A DNA stretch of 64,000 nt from Eubacterium plexicaudatum ASF492 (GCF_000364225.2 NZ_AQFT02000001.1:2046001-2110000), one strand, 5' to 3'. Positions 46,575 through 56,762 are shown, counted from the first letter of the stretch. Numbers and translations: made by a program. Notes: generated by a model from the letters alone, not told the origin.

Positions 46575-46861
46575 AAATTCAATTTATTTTTTCGTGTACT
46601 ACATTTCTTCACACTGTTTATATAACACTCATAGGCTTTTATAAATAAAAAAATGATCAGGTATATATACTTTCATAAACAATCAATTAGGAGACTAACC
46701 ATTCATTGATTAGCCGTCCTCTCACATCATATTGCGTGTCCGGATTAATACAATTTTTGAATGGGTTCTATCGTTTTTTGTGTTGGAGTGAATACTAAAA
46801 ACTCTAACCCTAAGTTTACAGGAGAAATCTGACAGTTTCTCTACACGTTCTTATTTGACGC
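46575..46861. other. Intergenic, no gene recognised
   Basis: AT-rich, ~290 bp between the immunity operon promoter and the primase remnant. No feature supported. Confidence 0.5.
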
Positions 46862-47205
46862 TTACTTTACAACACAATTCCCGGATGCATTAGAAAGAAT
46901 CGAAAGTAATTTATCCTCATTCTCCGAATATGTTTCTGTGTCACTGAATCTAATCCAAATTTCTTTTGACTTTGCCATAATATCTCCTTTCAATTTGTCA
47001 GCCTGATAACTAAAAAACATAAAACTCCTTACTGTCTTGCCCTCAACCGTTCCGCTGTTCATAAACAGTCCTTTTGTTTTGAGTTCTGCAAAAAAATTAC
47101 TTTTGTTCCCGCAACCGTAACCGTTATCTTCACACCACTTTGCATAGGCTTCATAAACGTCTTTTGCCTTGCTGTTTTTATCCGTCTTTGTCAGACATTC
47201 AAAGA
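46862..47205 (-). pseudogene. Phage/plasmid primase C-terminal remnant joined to a further short frame
   Basis: The frame reads KAKDVYEAYAKWCEDNGYGC and NFFAELKTKGLFMNSGTVEG, the C-terminal winged-helix region of D5/P4-type primases. It runs into MAKSKEIWIRFSDTETYSEN (after its own AAAGGAG site) and stops at 46862, so a second small gene start may be fused or overlapped. The N-terminal helicase part is absent. Marks a lost prophage or conjugative element. Confidence 0.6.
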
Positions 47206-47887
47206 AAAGATATTTCCAAATGGAAATGTTGCAACCGAATCTAAAAGCCGCACTGTTAAGAATTGGGAAAGAGGAAATTGTGAACCAGATATAAAAACAA
47301 TTAAAAAAATTTGCACCGTTTTAAAGTGTAGTTCTGATTATCTACTTAGCTTAGATAACCGCACAACTAAAAACACCCCATTTATACATGACAAAACCGG
47401 GCTTTCAGATAAAGCAATAAAAATATTAGAGCGTGTCTTAAAATTGCTTTCTGTCATCTGTACGTCACAGTTTGCGGGAGATTTGTCCCGAATGAGGGAG
47501 GCGTAGTGGGCTACGTTGACCGAATGAGGGACAAATCTCCCACAAAGTGGGGCGTGCAGATGGCAGGAATGAATTTTAAGACACGCTCTAATGCACTGGA
47601 ATGAAATCGGCGGCTCTCCAGGTTCTTCTTATACCTGGACACGAAATTCAATAAAAGTAATCAATGACTTAATAGAACAGGAAATACATTTATCAGAAGA
47701 TGTTCCGAATTGAATTGCAAATTACATTTATTACCTCAGTATTTTTGAATCTCCCTCATATACAAGACATGAACGTAATACGGCACTTGATAAATTTAGA
47801 CTATCGCTATTCACTGCTACAAATGGACTCACTGACTGTATTAAAGCCATTTATAAAAATACAAAAAAGATACCCGATACCAATTAA
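47206..47887 (+). pseudogene. XRE-type phage repressor-like gene, disrupted
   Basis: Begins within an HTH: SRTVKNWERGNCEPDIKTIK then KICTVLKCSSDYLLSLDNRT, as in cI-like XRE regulators. At 47428 a MITE interrupts it; on the far side the frame resumes exactly (AIKIL / MHWNEIGGSPGSSYTWTRNS). A TGA follows EDVPN in frame, after which IANYIYYLSIFESPSYTRHE and more continue to 47887. The N-terminus is missing. So truncation, insertion and a nonsense codon: a true pseudogene. Confidence 0.8.
47429..47588. mobile_element. 160-bp palindromic MITE with TA target duplication
   Basis: Perfect 17-bp inverted ends GAGCGTGTCTTAAAATT, and nearly the whole element is an imperfect palindrome (GGGAGATTTGTCCC on both arms). 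Flanked by TA on both sides; removing the element and one TA restores the open frame of the repressor gene. No coding capacity. TA targeting suggests mobilisation by an IS630/mariner-type transposase. Confidence 0.85.
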
Positions 47888-48225
47888 GGCATTGAGCACA
47901 CCACAATAGCCCCTCATGGCGCAGCTATAAAGGGTATTTAAAATATATAATATTGGGGTATTTATTGGGGTAAAATACTTTTCAGAATCCCCATAAACCG
48001 CATAAATAAAGGCTTTTTCATATAGGGCTTTTGGACATTCGGCCCACAGGAAATTTCCGGAAGGACTTTCAGGCAAATATACGATTTTGATTAATTAATT
48101 TTCCGCGCTGCAGCTGTGGAATTATCTTTCTTTTACTTTCGTTTTTTCATACTACCGTCAGCCTGCGGTTTCTATTTGATTTTCCAAGACTAAGAAGTAT
48201 TGAGATTTGAATGAAAAGAATATTT
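47888..48225. other. Region before array 2, no gene recognised
   Basis: A minus-strand frame around 47950-48076 (MPESPSGNFLWAECPKALYE) looks protein-like for ~35 residues but then runs through the repressor remnant; I cannot assign it. TATTTATTGGGGTA-type repeats stand at ~47955-47975. The stretch nearest the array is AT-rich trailer. Confidence 0.35.
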
Positions 48226-49619
48226 TTTCGTGTCCCCTTGTGGGGTTTTACTCTTCTAAACAATTTTCAGAAGCGCAGACATTCGTGGTATGGTTGTTGC
48301 CGTCCCCTTACTGGGTTCTACTCTTCCAAACTAAAATGTACTTTGAACTATACAGAAAAATGTATGAAGTTTCCGTCCCCTTATGGGGTTCTACTCTTTC
48401 AAACTATAAGTGATTACATATTAGACACATACTTTGTCCTGTTGCCGTCCCCTTACGGGGTTCTACTCTTCTAAACTGCTGTGCATCTGCACACACTGTG
48501 AACATTCCATGTTGCCGTCCCCTTTCGGGGTTCTACTCTTCTAAACAAAGAAGAAAAAGCGAGAAATGATCGGCATGCTAGTTGCCGTCCCCTTTCGGGG
48601 TTCTACTCTTCCAAACCCTACACCTGCACCTGCTCCTGTAGGAAATGCTATGTTGCCGTCCCCTTTCGGGGTTCTACTCTTCCAAACGGTACAGTATGTG
48701 ACTGAAAAGAAGATGAACAACAATTGTTGCCGTCCCCTTACGGGGTTCTACTCTTCCAAACAAGAAGCAATAGTTCTTTCGTCAGTATTGCATATGTTGC
48801 CGTCCCCTTTCGGGGTTCTACTCTTCCAAACTTTTCTCGGCAGCAGCTTCGCATGCTTTGCTACGTTGCCGTCCCCTTTCGGGTTCTACTCTTCCAAACT
48901 GCTTTCCGTGTAGCAATCTGTATGTATTTCCCTTAAACAGGTTGCCGTCCCCTTACGGGGTTCTACTCTTCCAAACTATCATGCGGTTTTCTGCATATTG
49001 CGGAATATTCAATAGTTGCCGTCCCCTTACGGGGTTCTACTCTTCTAAACAAGATAAGATTGCAGAAGCTGTTGAGTACTACATCAAGTTGCCGTCCCCT
49101 TACGGGGTTCTACTCTTCTAAACAATAAGTACAACAACAGCAACCTGAGTGCTTACTATAGTTGCCGTCCCCTTACGGGGTTCTACTCTTCTAAACATGT
49201 ATCTGGTGATGCTTCAATACATTTATTTTGGTTGCCGTCCCCTTACGGGGTTCTACTCTTCTAAACCATTGCTCGGTGCGGGACCATCAGATCGTCACTA
49301 AAAGTTGCCGTCCCCTTACGGGGTTCTACTCTTCTAAACCATTATGAAAAACAACAAAACTAACAACAGCAACAGTTGCCGTCCCCTTACGGGGTTCTAC
49401 TCTTCTAAACAAAAGGAGACATTTATGTTACAGACACCATTTGGTTGCCGTCCCCTTACGGGTTCTACTCTTCTAAACAAGAAAGAAATAAAGTATTATA
49501 TGATATGATTGAGTTGCCGTCCCCTTACGGGGTTCTACTCTTCTAAACCTTATCGTTCATATATGTATCACTCCTGGCTTTTTGTTGCCGTCACCTTACG
49601 GGGTTCTACTCTTCTAAAC
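48226..49619 (-). CRISPR. CRISPR array 2 (20 repeats)
   Basis: Repeats start at 48226, 48296, 48369, 48441, 48511, 48581, 48652, 48726, 48796, 48865, 48941, 49015, 49088, 49161, 49231, 49304, 49375, 49444, 49513 and 49584. Consensus starts GTTGCCGTCCCCTTACGGGG and ends TTCTACTCTTCTAAAC, differing from array 1 at three positions. The three leftmost copies are the most changed (trailer end); a block of copies from 48511 to 48865 shares CTTTCGGGG. Copies at 48865 and 49444 are 35 nt, lacking one G in GGGG. Read on the minus strand from the right-hand leader. No cas genes adjoin. Confidence 0.98.
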
Positions 49620-49784
49620 CCTGCCCTCTACACCCCGCTATTCATGCCCATTCCGGACACGTTTTGCGTGGCAAAACAATTTTCTTCCTATTTTATAACA
49701 TGCAAAAATCAAAAATCCCCTTCAAACCCTTAATAATCAAGCCGCGTGGGAAAACACACTTCCAATCACCGCATATCCATCTGC

Positions 49785-49813
49785 ATTATAACCCATTTTC
49801 TCTTCCGCCGCAA
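49785..49813 (-). promoter_or_regulatory. Leader promoter of CRISPR array 2
   Basis: Minus strand: TTGCGG (49813-49808), 17-bp spacer, TATAAT (49790-49785), ~165 bp from the first repeat. The leader 49620-49784 shares several blocks with the array 1 leader at the same distances. 49814-49937 shows no further feature. Confidence 0.75.
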
Positions 49814-49937
49814 TCATCTTTTCAAAAAAACACCACATTCCCTGCAATAATTCGTTACTATTCACGGCCTAAAGGCCGCTCATAGCAACGGTTCGGGCAA
49901 TATTAAAAGTTTTGCTGTGTAACACGGCTGCCTGCCC

Positions 49938-50254
49938 TCACATAAAGTAAACAGCCGCTGTCTCACAGACAAATACAACCACGCAGCACAAAACGGCAAT
50001 GCCTACCATATTCAGCCCTTTCCACGCGGCTGCAATTCCGATCAGCAGCGCCAGAATGCCCGCGAGCGGAATCTGTGGCGCAGTTACCATTGCCGGAAAT
50101 GTCATAACCGCAAGCGTCACATACGGAACATAATATAAAAAAGATCGTAAAAACGGATTTTGGATTTTTTTCGTATCAGCGTCAATGGCAGCACACGAAT
50201 GAGAAAGGAAACGGCTGCCGCTACCAATATATATAAATAAATACTATGCTCCAT
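49938..50254 (-). CDS. azlD: AzlD-type branched-chain amino acid exporter subunit, one frameshift
   Basis: ATG 50254 opens MEHSIYLYILVAAAVSFLIR; the second frame carries VTLAVMTFPAMVTAPQIPLA to the end at 49938. They meet in the seven-base run 50165-50171; one more A gives LIRKKIQNPFLRSFLYYVPY, the conserved AzlD loop. ~105 residues, four helices, normal size. The start overlaps the azlC stop by 11 bp. Works with AzlC as a two-part exporter. Confidence 0.9.
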
Positions 50255-51029
50255 ACCCTGAAATCTCCTCCTTTGCACTGCCTGCGTCATCGCTGCCGCC
50301 GCATGGTTCTTCTTCCTGACTGACCGGGAAAAAAGCGGCCGCTGCGGCTGCAATGACTACCGTTAAAAGACTGATCTTCATACTGTCCGACATCCGATCG
50401 AATACGGACATTTTTGACACGGCATAACTAATGGCAAAGCTTACGGCGACGACTCCGCCGACAACCCTGTTCTTTTTTGACGCAGGTATGATAATCGCAA
50501 CAAACATTCCGTATAATGCTACGCTTAATGCACTGACCACCGATGCCGGCAAAATATTGCCCGCAACGATTCCAAGCGCTGTCCCCATCGACCAGCCCGG
50601 CAGTGCGACAAACATTGCGCCATAATTATAATATGGATTTAACATGCCGGGACCAGCGATGCTGATTCCGAATATTTCATCCGTAATGCCAAATCCAACG
50701 AGCAAACGATGTACAAGCGAAGTGTCCGCCCGAAATCTCTGGCTCAGCGCACAGCTCATCAATAAATATCTGATATTTGTTATTAATATGACAAAAGCCA
50801 TCTCTACATATGGGGCATTTGCCATAATTACGGTGAATTCTGCGTATTCTCCAGCCGAAGCATGGTTCAGCATACTGGAAATAAATCCCTGAACCGGATT
50901 TAATCCTGCTTTTTTCGCTACGATTCCCAGCGAAAATGCTACGGCAAAATAACCGAGTGCAATGGGAATCCCATCCCGTATGCCATTGATAAAAGCATTT
51001 TTATTTTGATTGGTCTGATTCTGATTCAT
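50244..51029 (-). CDS. azlC: AzlC-type branched-chain amino acid exporter subunit
   Basis: 261 residues from ATG 51029 (MNQNQTNQNKNAFINGIRDG). Typical motifs GIPIALGYFAVAFSLGI, GFISSMLNHASAGEYA, NIRYLLMSCALSQRF and GFGITDEIFGIS. Seven to eight hydrophobic segments, then an acidic tail. Exports branched-chain amino acids and analogues with AzlD. A longer frame to 51092 is less likely. Confidence 0.92.
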   Translation of the reverse strand: MNQNQTNQNKNAFINGIRDGIPIALGYFAVAFSLGIVAKKAGLNPVQGFISSMLNHASAGEYAEFTVIMANAPYVEMAFVILITNIRYLLMSCALSQRFRADTSLVHRLLVGFGITDEIFGISIAGPGMLNPYYNYGAMFVALPGWSMGTALGIVAGNILPASVVSALSVALYGMFVAIIIPASKKNRVVGGVVAVSFAISYAVSKMSVFDRMSDSMKISLLTVVIAAAAAAFFPVSQEEEPCGGSDDAGSAKEEISGYGA

Positions 51030-51067
51030 GTTTATCCCTGTTGTCTCCTTACACCATTCCGGCCCGG

Positions 51068-52630
51068 TCAGATACTGCCGAGCAATTCCCACGCGGCGTC
51101 ACGCTCCCGCTTTTGCTCCGGTGTCAGCTCTTCATATGGACAAAGCATCGGATGCTGCCTTGCGCCATCATGCCGCACTGCTCCGTAACTCCAGTTATAA
51201 AATGTATAAAAGCGAAGCCAGCGCATATGGTCCAGCCTGCGGTATGTGTCCTTGACCGATGCCGATGTTTTCGTTTCACAATATTTCCGGTAAGCCCTTT
51301 CTACCGTATCCGCCGCGTATTCCGTAATCGTTTCATCGTTTAACAAAATGCGGATCTTGGTCAGCAGATGATCGGCAGCCGATATTTTAGACTCTCTGTG
51401 AAAGTCATCCAGCCGCTCCCAGCTCAGCGTCGGATAATCGACGGATTGCCGGAATATTTCATTGATTCGGATTGCCGCCTGATTCAAAGATGTCCTCATA
51501 ATCTGATTTGGCGTATAGATCTCTTCGTTTGTCCCAAAATACGATACGCCCGGCGCCTTCCGGTTGCTGTGCAGATGAATCTGTCCATGTATTTTATAAT
51601 AGCGGTTCAGCTGCCAGTATATGCTCCACCCATGCGGCTCGTCGTCCGTACAGATAATAATGCGGTCTGCCTGCTCCAGAATTTCATGCCGCTGTTCCCA
51701 GCAGGCATCATAAAAGAGCAGAGAATCCGATGTCTGCGACGTTTCACCGAGCGAAAATACCTTATGTAAATTTCGGTGCATTGCAAGAAAATGTGTTGCA
51801 TCACCAAAAATATGATAAGCCACATGCTGGTCCGTGGAAATAACGTTTGTCAGTATTGCCCGCTCCAAAATGCACTGTCCGTAATTCCCAAACCCAATGA
51901 TTACAATGGTATTTTCATGTCTGCACAGCGGTTTTGAACGCCAGTACTGTCTGGCACAGCAATCGTAGCTGTGAAAAAAGCGGATATTCCCAGAAAGATG
52001 ATCCTGTCCGTTCGTCGTCCTTGCATACACTTCCACCGGCAGTGTATGTAAATCAACCGCACGGCTGTTCACACCGATATCGTTTTCTTTCATCAGAAAA
52101 ATCTTGCATTTGGAGCCGACATTTTTTTTGCACGCAACAATTCTGGCCGGAGATACGTTGATAAACAGACACGGATAATCCGGAAATTCCATCCGGTCGT
52201 CTTTTTTCTCACCAAAAATAATCAGTGCGTCGGAATCTTCCCGATAAATATTTGCAGCCAGAATATTGGCTTCGGCACCATAATCCGCAAAATAATACCA
52301 GTTTTTCTTCCTTCGAAAGCCAAGTAAAAACAGCGGAAATCCTTCACTCGTCACAAAAGAAATCACTGCACCGAACAACGTCACAAGCATTCCGGCGGAC
52401 ATGAATAAAAATATGACACCGACCGCATGTCCTAACGGCGTAACCGGTATCAGATCTCCGTAGCCGACCGTCGTAAATGTAACCAGCGAATACCACAAGG
52501 CATCGCCAAACGTATGAATCGTCGCTTCACTGTCCGTCTGTTCGGCCAGATACAAAACGGTCAGCAGGCCGATATAAATCAACAGCAGCAACACGGCTAC
52601 ATGCAGATAAATCCTTTTTCTTCTTTTCAT
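51068..52630 (-). CDS. Voltage-type potassium channel with RCK/TrkA-N domain
   Basis: 520 residues. Two transmembrane helices (VAVLLLLIYIGLLTVLYLAE; VIFLFMSAGMLVTLFGAVIS) flank a pore loop with the selectivity filter TTVGYGD (~residue 57). After a linker, a Rossmann RCK domain with VIIGFGNYGQCILER (~245). The C-terminal ~150 residues contain a conserved-looking YRRLDHMRWLRFYTFYNWSY segment that resembles RyR-type domains found in bacterial RCK proteins. Likely a ligand-gated K+ channel. Confidence 0.88.
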   Translation of the reverse strand: MKRRKRIYLHVAVLLLLIYIGLLTVLYLAEQTDSEATIHTFGDALWYSLVTFTTVGYGDLIPVTPLGHAVGVIFLFMSAGMLVTLFGAVISFVTSEGFPLFLLGFRRKKNWYYFADYGAEANILAANIYREDSDALIIFGEKKDDRMEFPDYPCLFINVSPARIVACKKNVGSKCKIFLMKENDIGVNSRAVDLHTLPVEVYARTTNGQDHLSGNIRFFHSYDCCARQYWRSKPLCRHENTIVIIGFGNYGQCILERAILTNVISTDQHVAYHIFGDATHFLAMHRNLHKVFSLGETSQTSDSLLFYDACWEQRHEILEQADRIIICTDDEPHGWSIYWQLNRYYKIHGQIHLHSNRKAPGVSYFGTNEEIYTPNQIMRTSLNQAAIRINEIFRQSVDYPTLSWERLDDFHRESKISAADHLLTKIRILLNDETITEYAADTVERAYRKYCETKTSASVKDTYRRLDHMRWLRFYTFYNWSYGAVRHDGARQHPMLCPYEELTPEQKRERDAAWELLGSI

Positions 52631-52659
52631 AGCAAAAGCCCTGCCTTTTTTTATTCATT

Positions 52660-53450
52660 TTACCAGTTTCCGATCGAATGGAGTATGGTTAAGTCCGCAG
52701 CAAATCGTTCCACCGTGCTGCAGACGGTAATGCAGCATTTTTTGTAACGGTATTCTTTCAGATAAATCTTTTCATGCAGCAGTATGCAGGCTGCCTGCGC
52801 AAGCGCTTCTTTTTTTTGTTCTTTTTCCGATCTTTTTGCAGTTCTTTTTGCAGTTCTTTTTCATACCATGCATGTACTTTTGCATTGTCCGTGATGGCCT
52901 GCCCGCCCCGTACGTCATACAGTTCCATTGGCAGCGCCAGTCCAAGTCCGGTCATTTTCATCACACTTTCCTTTTTGGTCCAGTAGCGGCAAAACAGCTC
53001 CGCCTGTGCCTGCGGGTCACCAACCGCTTCCAGCGTATGATATTCTTCTTTTGTAAAAAAACGTCTGGCAATCCCCGACTTGTATGTATGAATTTGTTCA
53101 ATATCACAGCCAATCCGAATGTCTGCCGTATCCGTTTCGTTTGCAGAGTTCTCTTTTGTAACACTTAAAATAACCGCTTCTTTTGTATGCGACAAATTAA
53201 ACGGAATCGCTGCACAGACCGGCTTTCCATATGCCTCCTGTGTGATCTGCGCATCCGGCTCCGAACGGTTCCATACGGCGTGCAGCAGCAGTCCGGCGCC
53301 CAGACTCTGCTTTTTTGCTTCCACGTGACGGATACGCCGGATTTTTTCCGCCCGTTCCTCCGTCACGTTTTGCATACATGCTTCCCATTGCGCCGGATGC
53401 TCATATGGATCCGGCAGCATATCCGTATCGAGTACATAAGTCCGAATCAT
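52660..53450 (-). CDS. 4'-phosphopantetheinyl transferase (Sfp/AcpT family), one frameshift
   Basis: ATG 53450 overlaps the trmD stop (ATGA). 263 residues after repair. Family motifs: FNLSHTKEAVILSV, IGCDIEQIHTYKSG (Mg-binding Asp/Glu) and FCRYWTKKESVMKMTG. The eight-base A run (52810-52817) breaks the frame; one more A restores EALAQAACILLHEKIYLKEY and TVERFAADLTILHS to a stop at 52660. It adds the phosphopantetheine arm to carrier proteins. Confidence 0.9.
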
Positions 53451-54175
53451 AAATACAGTTCCCGTTCTTTTTCTGTCAGCGCCGCCTGTAAAAGCAAATC
53501 CGGGCGCCGCTCGGCAGTACGGCGGACCGACTGTTCTCTGCGCCATGCATCGACGTTTGCATGATTGCCGGATAATAAAACCGGCGGCACTTTTTTCCCG
53601 TTCCACTCCTCCGGACGGCTGTACTGCGGATACTCCAGCAGATTGCCTTCCAGAGATTCCGTACTGCCTGACTGCTCGTTCGTCAGCACGCCCGGCACCA
53701 TTCTTGCAACCGCATCGGCCAGCACCATCGCCGGAAGTTCTCCGCCCGTTAATACATAATCGCCGATTGACACATAATCGGTCACGATTTCTTCCAGTAC
53801 GCGCTCGTCAATTCCTTCATAATGCCCGCACAGCAGAATCAGATGCTGCTCTTTTGCAAATGCTTTTGCCATCTTCTGCGTAAAAACCGGAGCCTGCGGC
53901 GTTAAATAAACGGTACGTGCGCATGTGCCGCCTGCCTGCCTGATTTTTTGCATCACTGTCAGCCATGCGTCGTAAACAGGCTGCGCCTGCATCACCATAC
54001 CCGCGCCGCCTCCGTATGGATAGTCGTCTACTTTTTTATGTTTATCTGCCGTATAGTCCCGGATATTCACCGCATCAAACGTCAGAATCCGGCTGTTTAC
54101 CGCACGGCCGATAATGCTCGTCTGCATAATCTGGCGAATCATATCCGGAAACAAAGTCAGTATATAAAAATGCAT
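53447..54175 (-). CDS. trmD: tRNA (guanine-N1-)-methyltransferase TrmD
   Basis: 242 residues, full length. Knot-fold motifs: DDYPYGGGAGMVMQAQP, YLTPQAPVFTQ, LLCGHYEGIDERV, SIGDYVLTGGELPAM and the catalytic Asp region ADAVARMVPGVL. Methylates G37 of tRNAs and prevents frameshifts. Directly follows rimM. Confidence 0.97.
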   Translation of the reverse strand: MHFYILTLFPDMIRQIMQTSIIGRAVNSRILTFDAVNIRDYTADKHKKVDDYPYGGGAGMVMQAQPVYDAWLTVMQKIRQAGGTCARTVYLTPQAPVFTQKMAKAFAKEQHLILLCGHYEGIDERVLEEIVTDYVSIGDYVLTGGELPAMVLADAVARMVPGVLTNEQSGSTESLEGNLLEYPQYSRPEEWNGKKVPPVLLSGNHANVDAWRREQSVRRTAERRPDLLLQAALTEKERELYL

Positions 54176-54706
54176 CTAGTTCGCACCGCCTTCGTTCGCT
54201 TCCAAAAGTCCGGGCAGTAAATGAATGACCATTCTGCCGCCTTCGATATCAATCTTTTTTACACAGTCTTTAATTGCAGGAATCAGCAAATCCTTCTGCT
54301 GTTCCCGTTCGATCACATACACATCGTTTGCGCCTGTCTGCAGCACGTCCGTTACAATTCCAAGCAGCCGGCCATCTTCCGTCTCCGCCCGCAAACCTGC
54401 CAGATCTGCAAAATAATACTCGCCTTCTCTTAATTCCAGTGCATTCTCCCGCGTAACATACAGTCTGGCCCCTTTATACTTTTCCACTTCCTGAATGTGG
54501 TTCAGACCTTCAAACTTTAAGATCACCATCTGCTTAAACAGTCTGGCATGCGCAACTTTTAAAGTAAGCTGTTCTTCTTCCGTATCCAGAATGACTTCTT
54601 TTAACTTCCGAAAACGCGCCGGCTCATCTGTCGTCGGATATACTTTCACCTCGCCGCGCAGTCCGTGTGTACTGGCTATTGCGCCTACCTGAAATAAATC
54701 TTCCAT
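54176..54706 (-). CDS. rimM: 16S rRNA processing protein RimM
   Basis: 176 residues from ATG 54706 (MEDLFQVGAIASTHGLRGEV), with the PRC-barrel part EGEYYFADLAGLRAETEDGR, LLGIVTDVLQTGANDVYVIE and DLLIPAIKDCVKKID. Assists 30S maturation. A longer frame to 54796 runs into the terminator hairpin and is not used. Confidence 0.96.
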   Translation of the reverse strand: MEDLFQVGAIASTHGLRGEVKVYPTTDEPARFRKLKEVILDTEEEQLTLKVAHARLFKQMVILKFEGLNHIQEVEKYKGARLYVTRENALELREGEYYFADLAGLRAETEDGRLLGIVTDVLQTGANDVYVIEREQQKDLLIPAIKDCVKKIDIEGGRMVIHLLPGLLEANEGGAN

Positions 54707-54741
54707 GCAAACAACCTTTCTATTACTGTGATTTTTGAAAA

Positions 54742-54776
54742 AAGCATTGTAAAACCATGAACGGCTTACAATGCTT
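54742..54776 (-). terminator. Rho-independent terminator between khpA and rimM
   Basis: AAGCATTGTAA (54742-54752) and its complement (54766-54776); on the minus strand the stem is followed by TTTTTT. May attenuate readthrough from ffh-rpsP-khpA into rimM-trmD. Confidence 0.8.
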
Positions 54777-54841
54777 CTCCTGTTTCCTATATACACCCGA
54801 TCAGGTGCAGCAGCGCTTTGACAGGCACACCCTGGAAACGG

Positions 54842-55072
54842 TTACTGCATAATTTCTACAATAACCTTTTTCTCTGCCTTTGAAGCTGCCGCCTTTACAA
54901 CCGAACGAATTGCTTTTGCAATGCGTCCCTGTTTGCCGATGACCTTTCCCATATCTGTCTGAGCCACCCGCAGTTCGATCACGATGGATTTTTCATTCTC
55001 GGTCTCCGTAACGGTAACTTCTTCCGGATGATCGACCAGTGATTTTGCAATCACCTCTACCAGTTCTTTCAT
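54842..55072 (-). CDS. khpA: KH-domain RNA-binding protein KhpA
   Basis: 76 residues: KELVEVIAKSLVDHPEEVTV, and the KH signature GKVIGKQGRIAKAIRSVVKA with the GxxG loop. 12 bp after rpsP, the standard position. An RNA chaperone linked to cell elongation in Firmicutes. Confidence 0.96.
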   Translation of the reverse strand: MKELVEVIAKSLVDHPEEVTVTETENEKSIVIELRVAQTDMGKVIGKQGRIAKAIRSVVKAAASKAEKKVIVEIMQ

Positions 55073-55084
55073 ATATCCACCTCA

Positions 55085-55330
55085 CTACTTCTCGATTCCT
55101 GCCAGCTTTAAAATCTTAGCTACGGTTTCCGTAGGCTGTGCGCCGTTTGCCAGCCATTTCTTAGCTGCCTCTGCGTCTACGTGAAATTCGCTTGGATTTT
55201 TCATCGGATCATAAGTTCCGATTTCATCAATGCTCTTGCCATTTCTGGATGTTCTGGCATCTGCAACAACGATTCTATAGAAAGGATTTTTCTTCTTTCC
55301 AAGTCTTTTTAATCTGATCTTAACTGCCAC
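55085..55330 (-). CDS. rpsP: 30S ribosomal protein S16
   Basis: 81 residues: [57 protein letters not shown] place the start at GTG 55330, 8 nt after AGGAGGTG; the ATG at 55378 would add 16 residues unlike any S16 and overlap that ribosome site. Confidence 0.96.
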   Translation of the reverse strand: MAVKIRLKRLGKKKNPFYRIVVADARTSRNGKSIDEIGTYDPMKNPSEFHVDAEAAKKWLANGAQPTETVAKILKLAGIEK

Positions 55331-55394
55331 CTGTTTCACCTCCTTGACGAAACACAAAACGGTTGTTCCTGTTGTCATTTCTTAATCATCTATG

Positions 55395-56750
55395 CTAAAA
55401 CGGAAGTTTGAACCTTCCCATTTTGCCGCGTTTTCCTCTTCCGCCCATCATACCGGTCATCTGCTTCATCATCTTGCGTGTCTGCTCAAACTGCTTTACA
55501 AGACGATTCACCTCCGCAAGATCAACACCTGCTCCTTCCGCAACCCGCCGTTTTCTGCTTGGATTTAAAATTCCCGGGTCGGAGCGTTCCTGTGGGGTCA
55601 TGGAATAAATAATTGCTTCAATACGGGCCATTTTCTTCTCATCCATGGCATTTTCCAACTCCGCCATCTGTGCGCCGCCGATTCCCGGCATCATGGAAAG
55701 CACACTGGACAAGCCGCCCATTTTTTTCATCTGATTCATGGATTCCAGATAGTCGTCAAAGCCAAACTCCGCCTTTTTAAACTTCTGCTCCATTTCTTTT
55801 GCTTTTTCCTGATCAATCTCGGCCTCTGCTTTTTCAATAAGCGTTAAAATGTCGCCCATGCCAAGTATTCTGGAAGCCATACGATCCGGATAAAACTGTT
55901 CCAGGTCCGATAATTTCTCACCCATACCGACGTACAGAATCGGCTTTCCGGTTACGGCCCGTACGGATAACGCCGCGCCGCCTCTTGTATCGCCGTCCAG
56001 TTTTGTCAGTATCACGCCGTCAATGCCGATTTTTTCTTCAAAATTGCTCGCTACATTGACCGCATCCTGTCCTGTCATCGCATCCACAACGAGAACGGTC
56101 TGTGTTACCTCTATTTCCCGCTTGATCTGCGCCAGCTCTTCCATCATTGCTTCATCTACATGGAGACGGCCGGCCGTATCCAGAATCAGCACCTGAAATC
56201 CGTTTTTGACCGCGTGTTCTACCGCTGCCTTTGCAATGTTCACCGGACTGTTTTTATCACCCATCGAAAATACTTCGACGCCCTGTTTCTTACCGTTAAT
56301 CTGCAGCTGTTCAATCGCTGCCGGACGGTATACGTCACAGGCTGCCAGAAGCGGTTTTTTTCCTTTTTGCTTCAGCTTTCCTGCAATCTTGGCTGTCGTT
56401 GTCGTCTTACCGGCTCCCTGCAGGCCGGCCATCATAATAACGGTCAGTTCGGACCCCGGCTTTATAACAAGCTCCGTCGTCTCGGAACCCATCATTTTAA
56501 CCATTTCATCATGAACGATTTTAATGACCATCTGCCCCGGATTCAGCCCGTTCATTACATCCGAGCCAATCGCCTGTGCCTGGACTTCCTTCGTAAAATT
56601 TTTTACGACTTTAAAATTTACATCTGCTTCCAGCAACGCCAGCTTGACCTCTTTTAAGGCGGTCTTTACATCGTCTTCGGTCAGACGGCCTTTGCTGCGC
56701 AGATTGCGGAATACGTTCTGAAGTTTTTCGGATAAGCTGTCAAATGCCAT
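55395..56750 (-). CDS. ffh: Signal recognition particle protein Ffh
   Basis: 451 residues. N domain (LSEKLQNVFRNLRSKGRLTE), G domain with GLQGAGKTTTTAKIAGKL, DTAGRLHVDEAMM, TKLDGDTRGGAALSV, and a methionine-rich M domain (LSSVLSMMPGIGGAQMAELE, MKQMTGMMGGRGKRGKMGRF). Targets membrane proteins with FtsY, also in this window. Confidence 0.98.
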   Translation of the reverse strand: MAFDSLSEKLQNVFRNLRSKGRLTEDDVKTALKEVKLALLEADVNFKVVKNFTKEVQAQAIGSDVMNGLNPGQMVIKIVHDEMVKMMGSETTELVIKPGSELTVIMMAGLQGAGKTTTTAKIAGKLKQKGKKPLLAACDVYRPAAIEQLQINGKKQGVEVFSMGDKNSPVNIAKAAVEHAVKNGFQVLILDTAGRLHVDEAMMEELAQIKREIEVTQTVLVVDAMTGQDAVNVASNFEEKIGIDGVILTKLDGDTRGGAALSVRAVTGKPILYVGMGEKLSDLEQFYPDRMASRILGMGDILTLIEKAEAEIDQEKAKEMEQKFKKAEFGFDDYLESMNQMKKMGGLSSVLSMMPGIGGAQMAELENAMDEKKMARIEAIIYSMTPQERSDPGILNPSRKRRVAEGAGVDLAEVNRLVKQFEQTRKMMKQMTGMMGGRGKRGKMGRFKLPF

Positions 56751-56762
56751 TATTCTGACTCC

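Noticed and set aside
47807..48076. 89-residue minus-strand frame
   Set aside because: Its second half is antisense to the repressor remnant; the first ~35 residues look plausible but I cannot tie them to a family.
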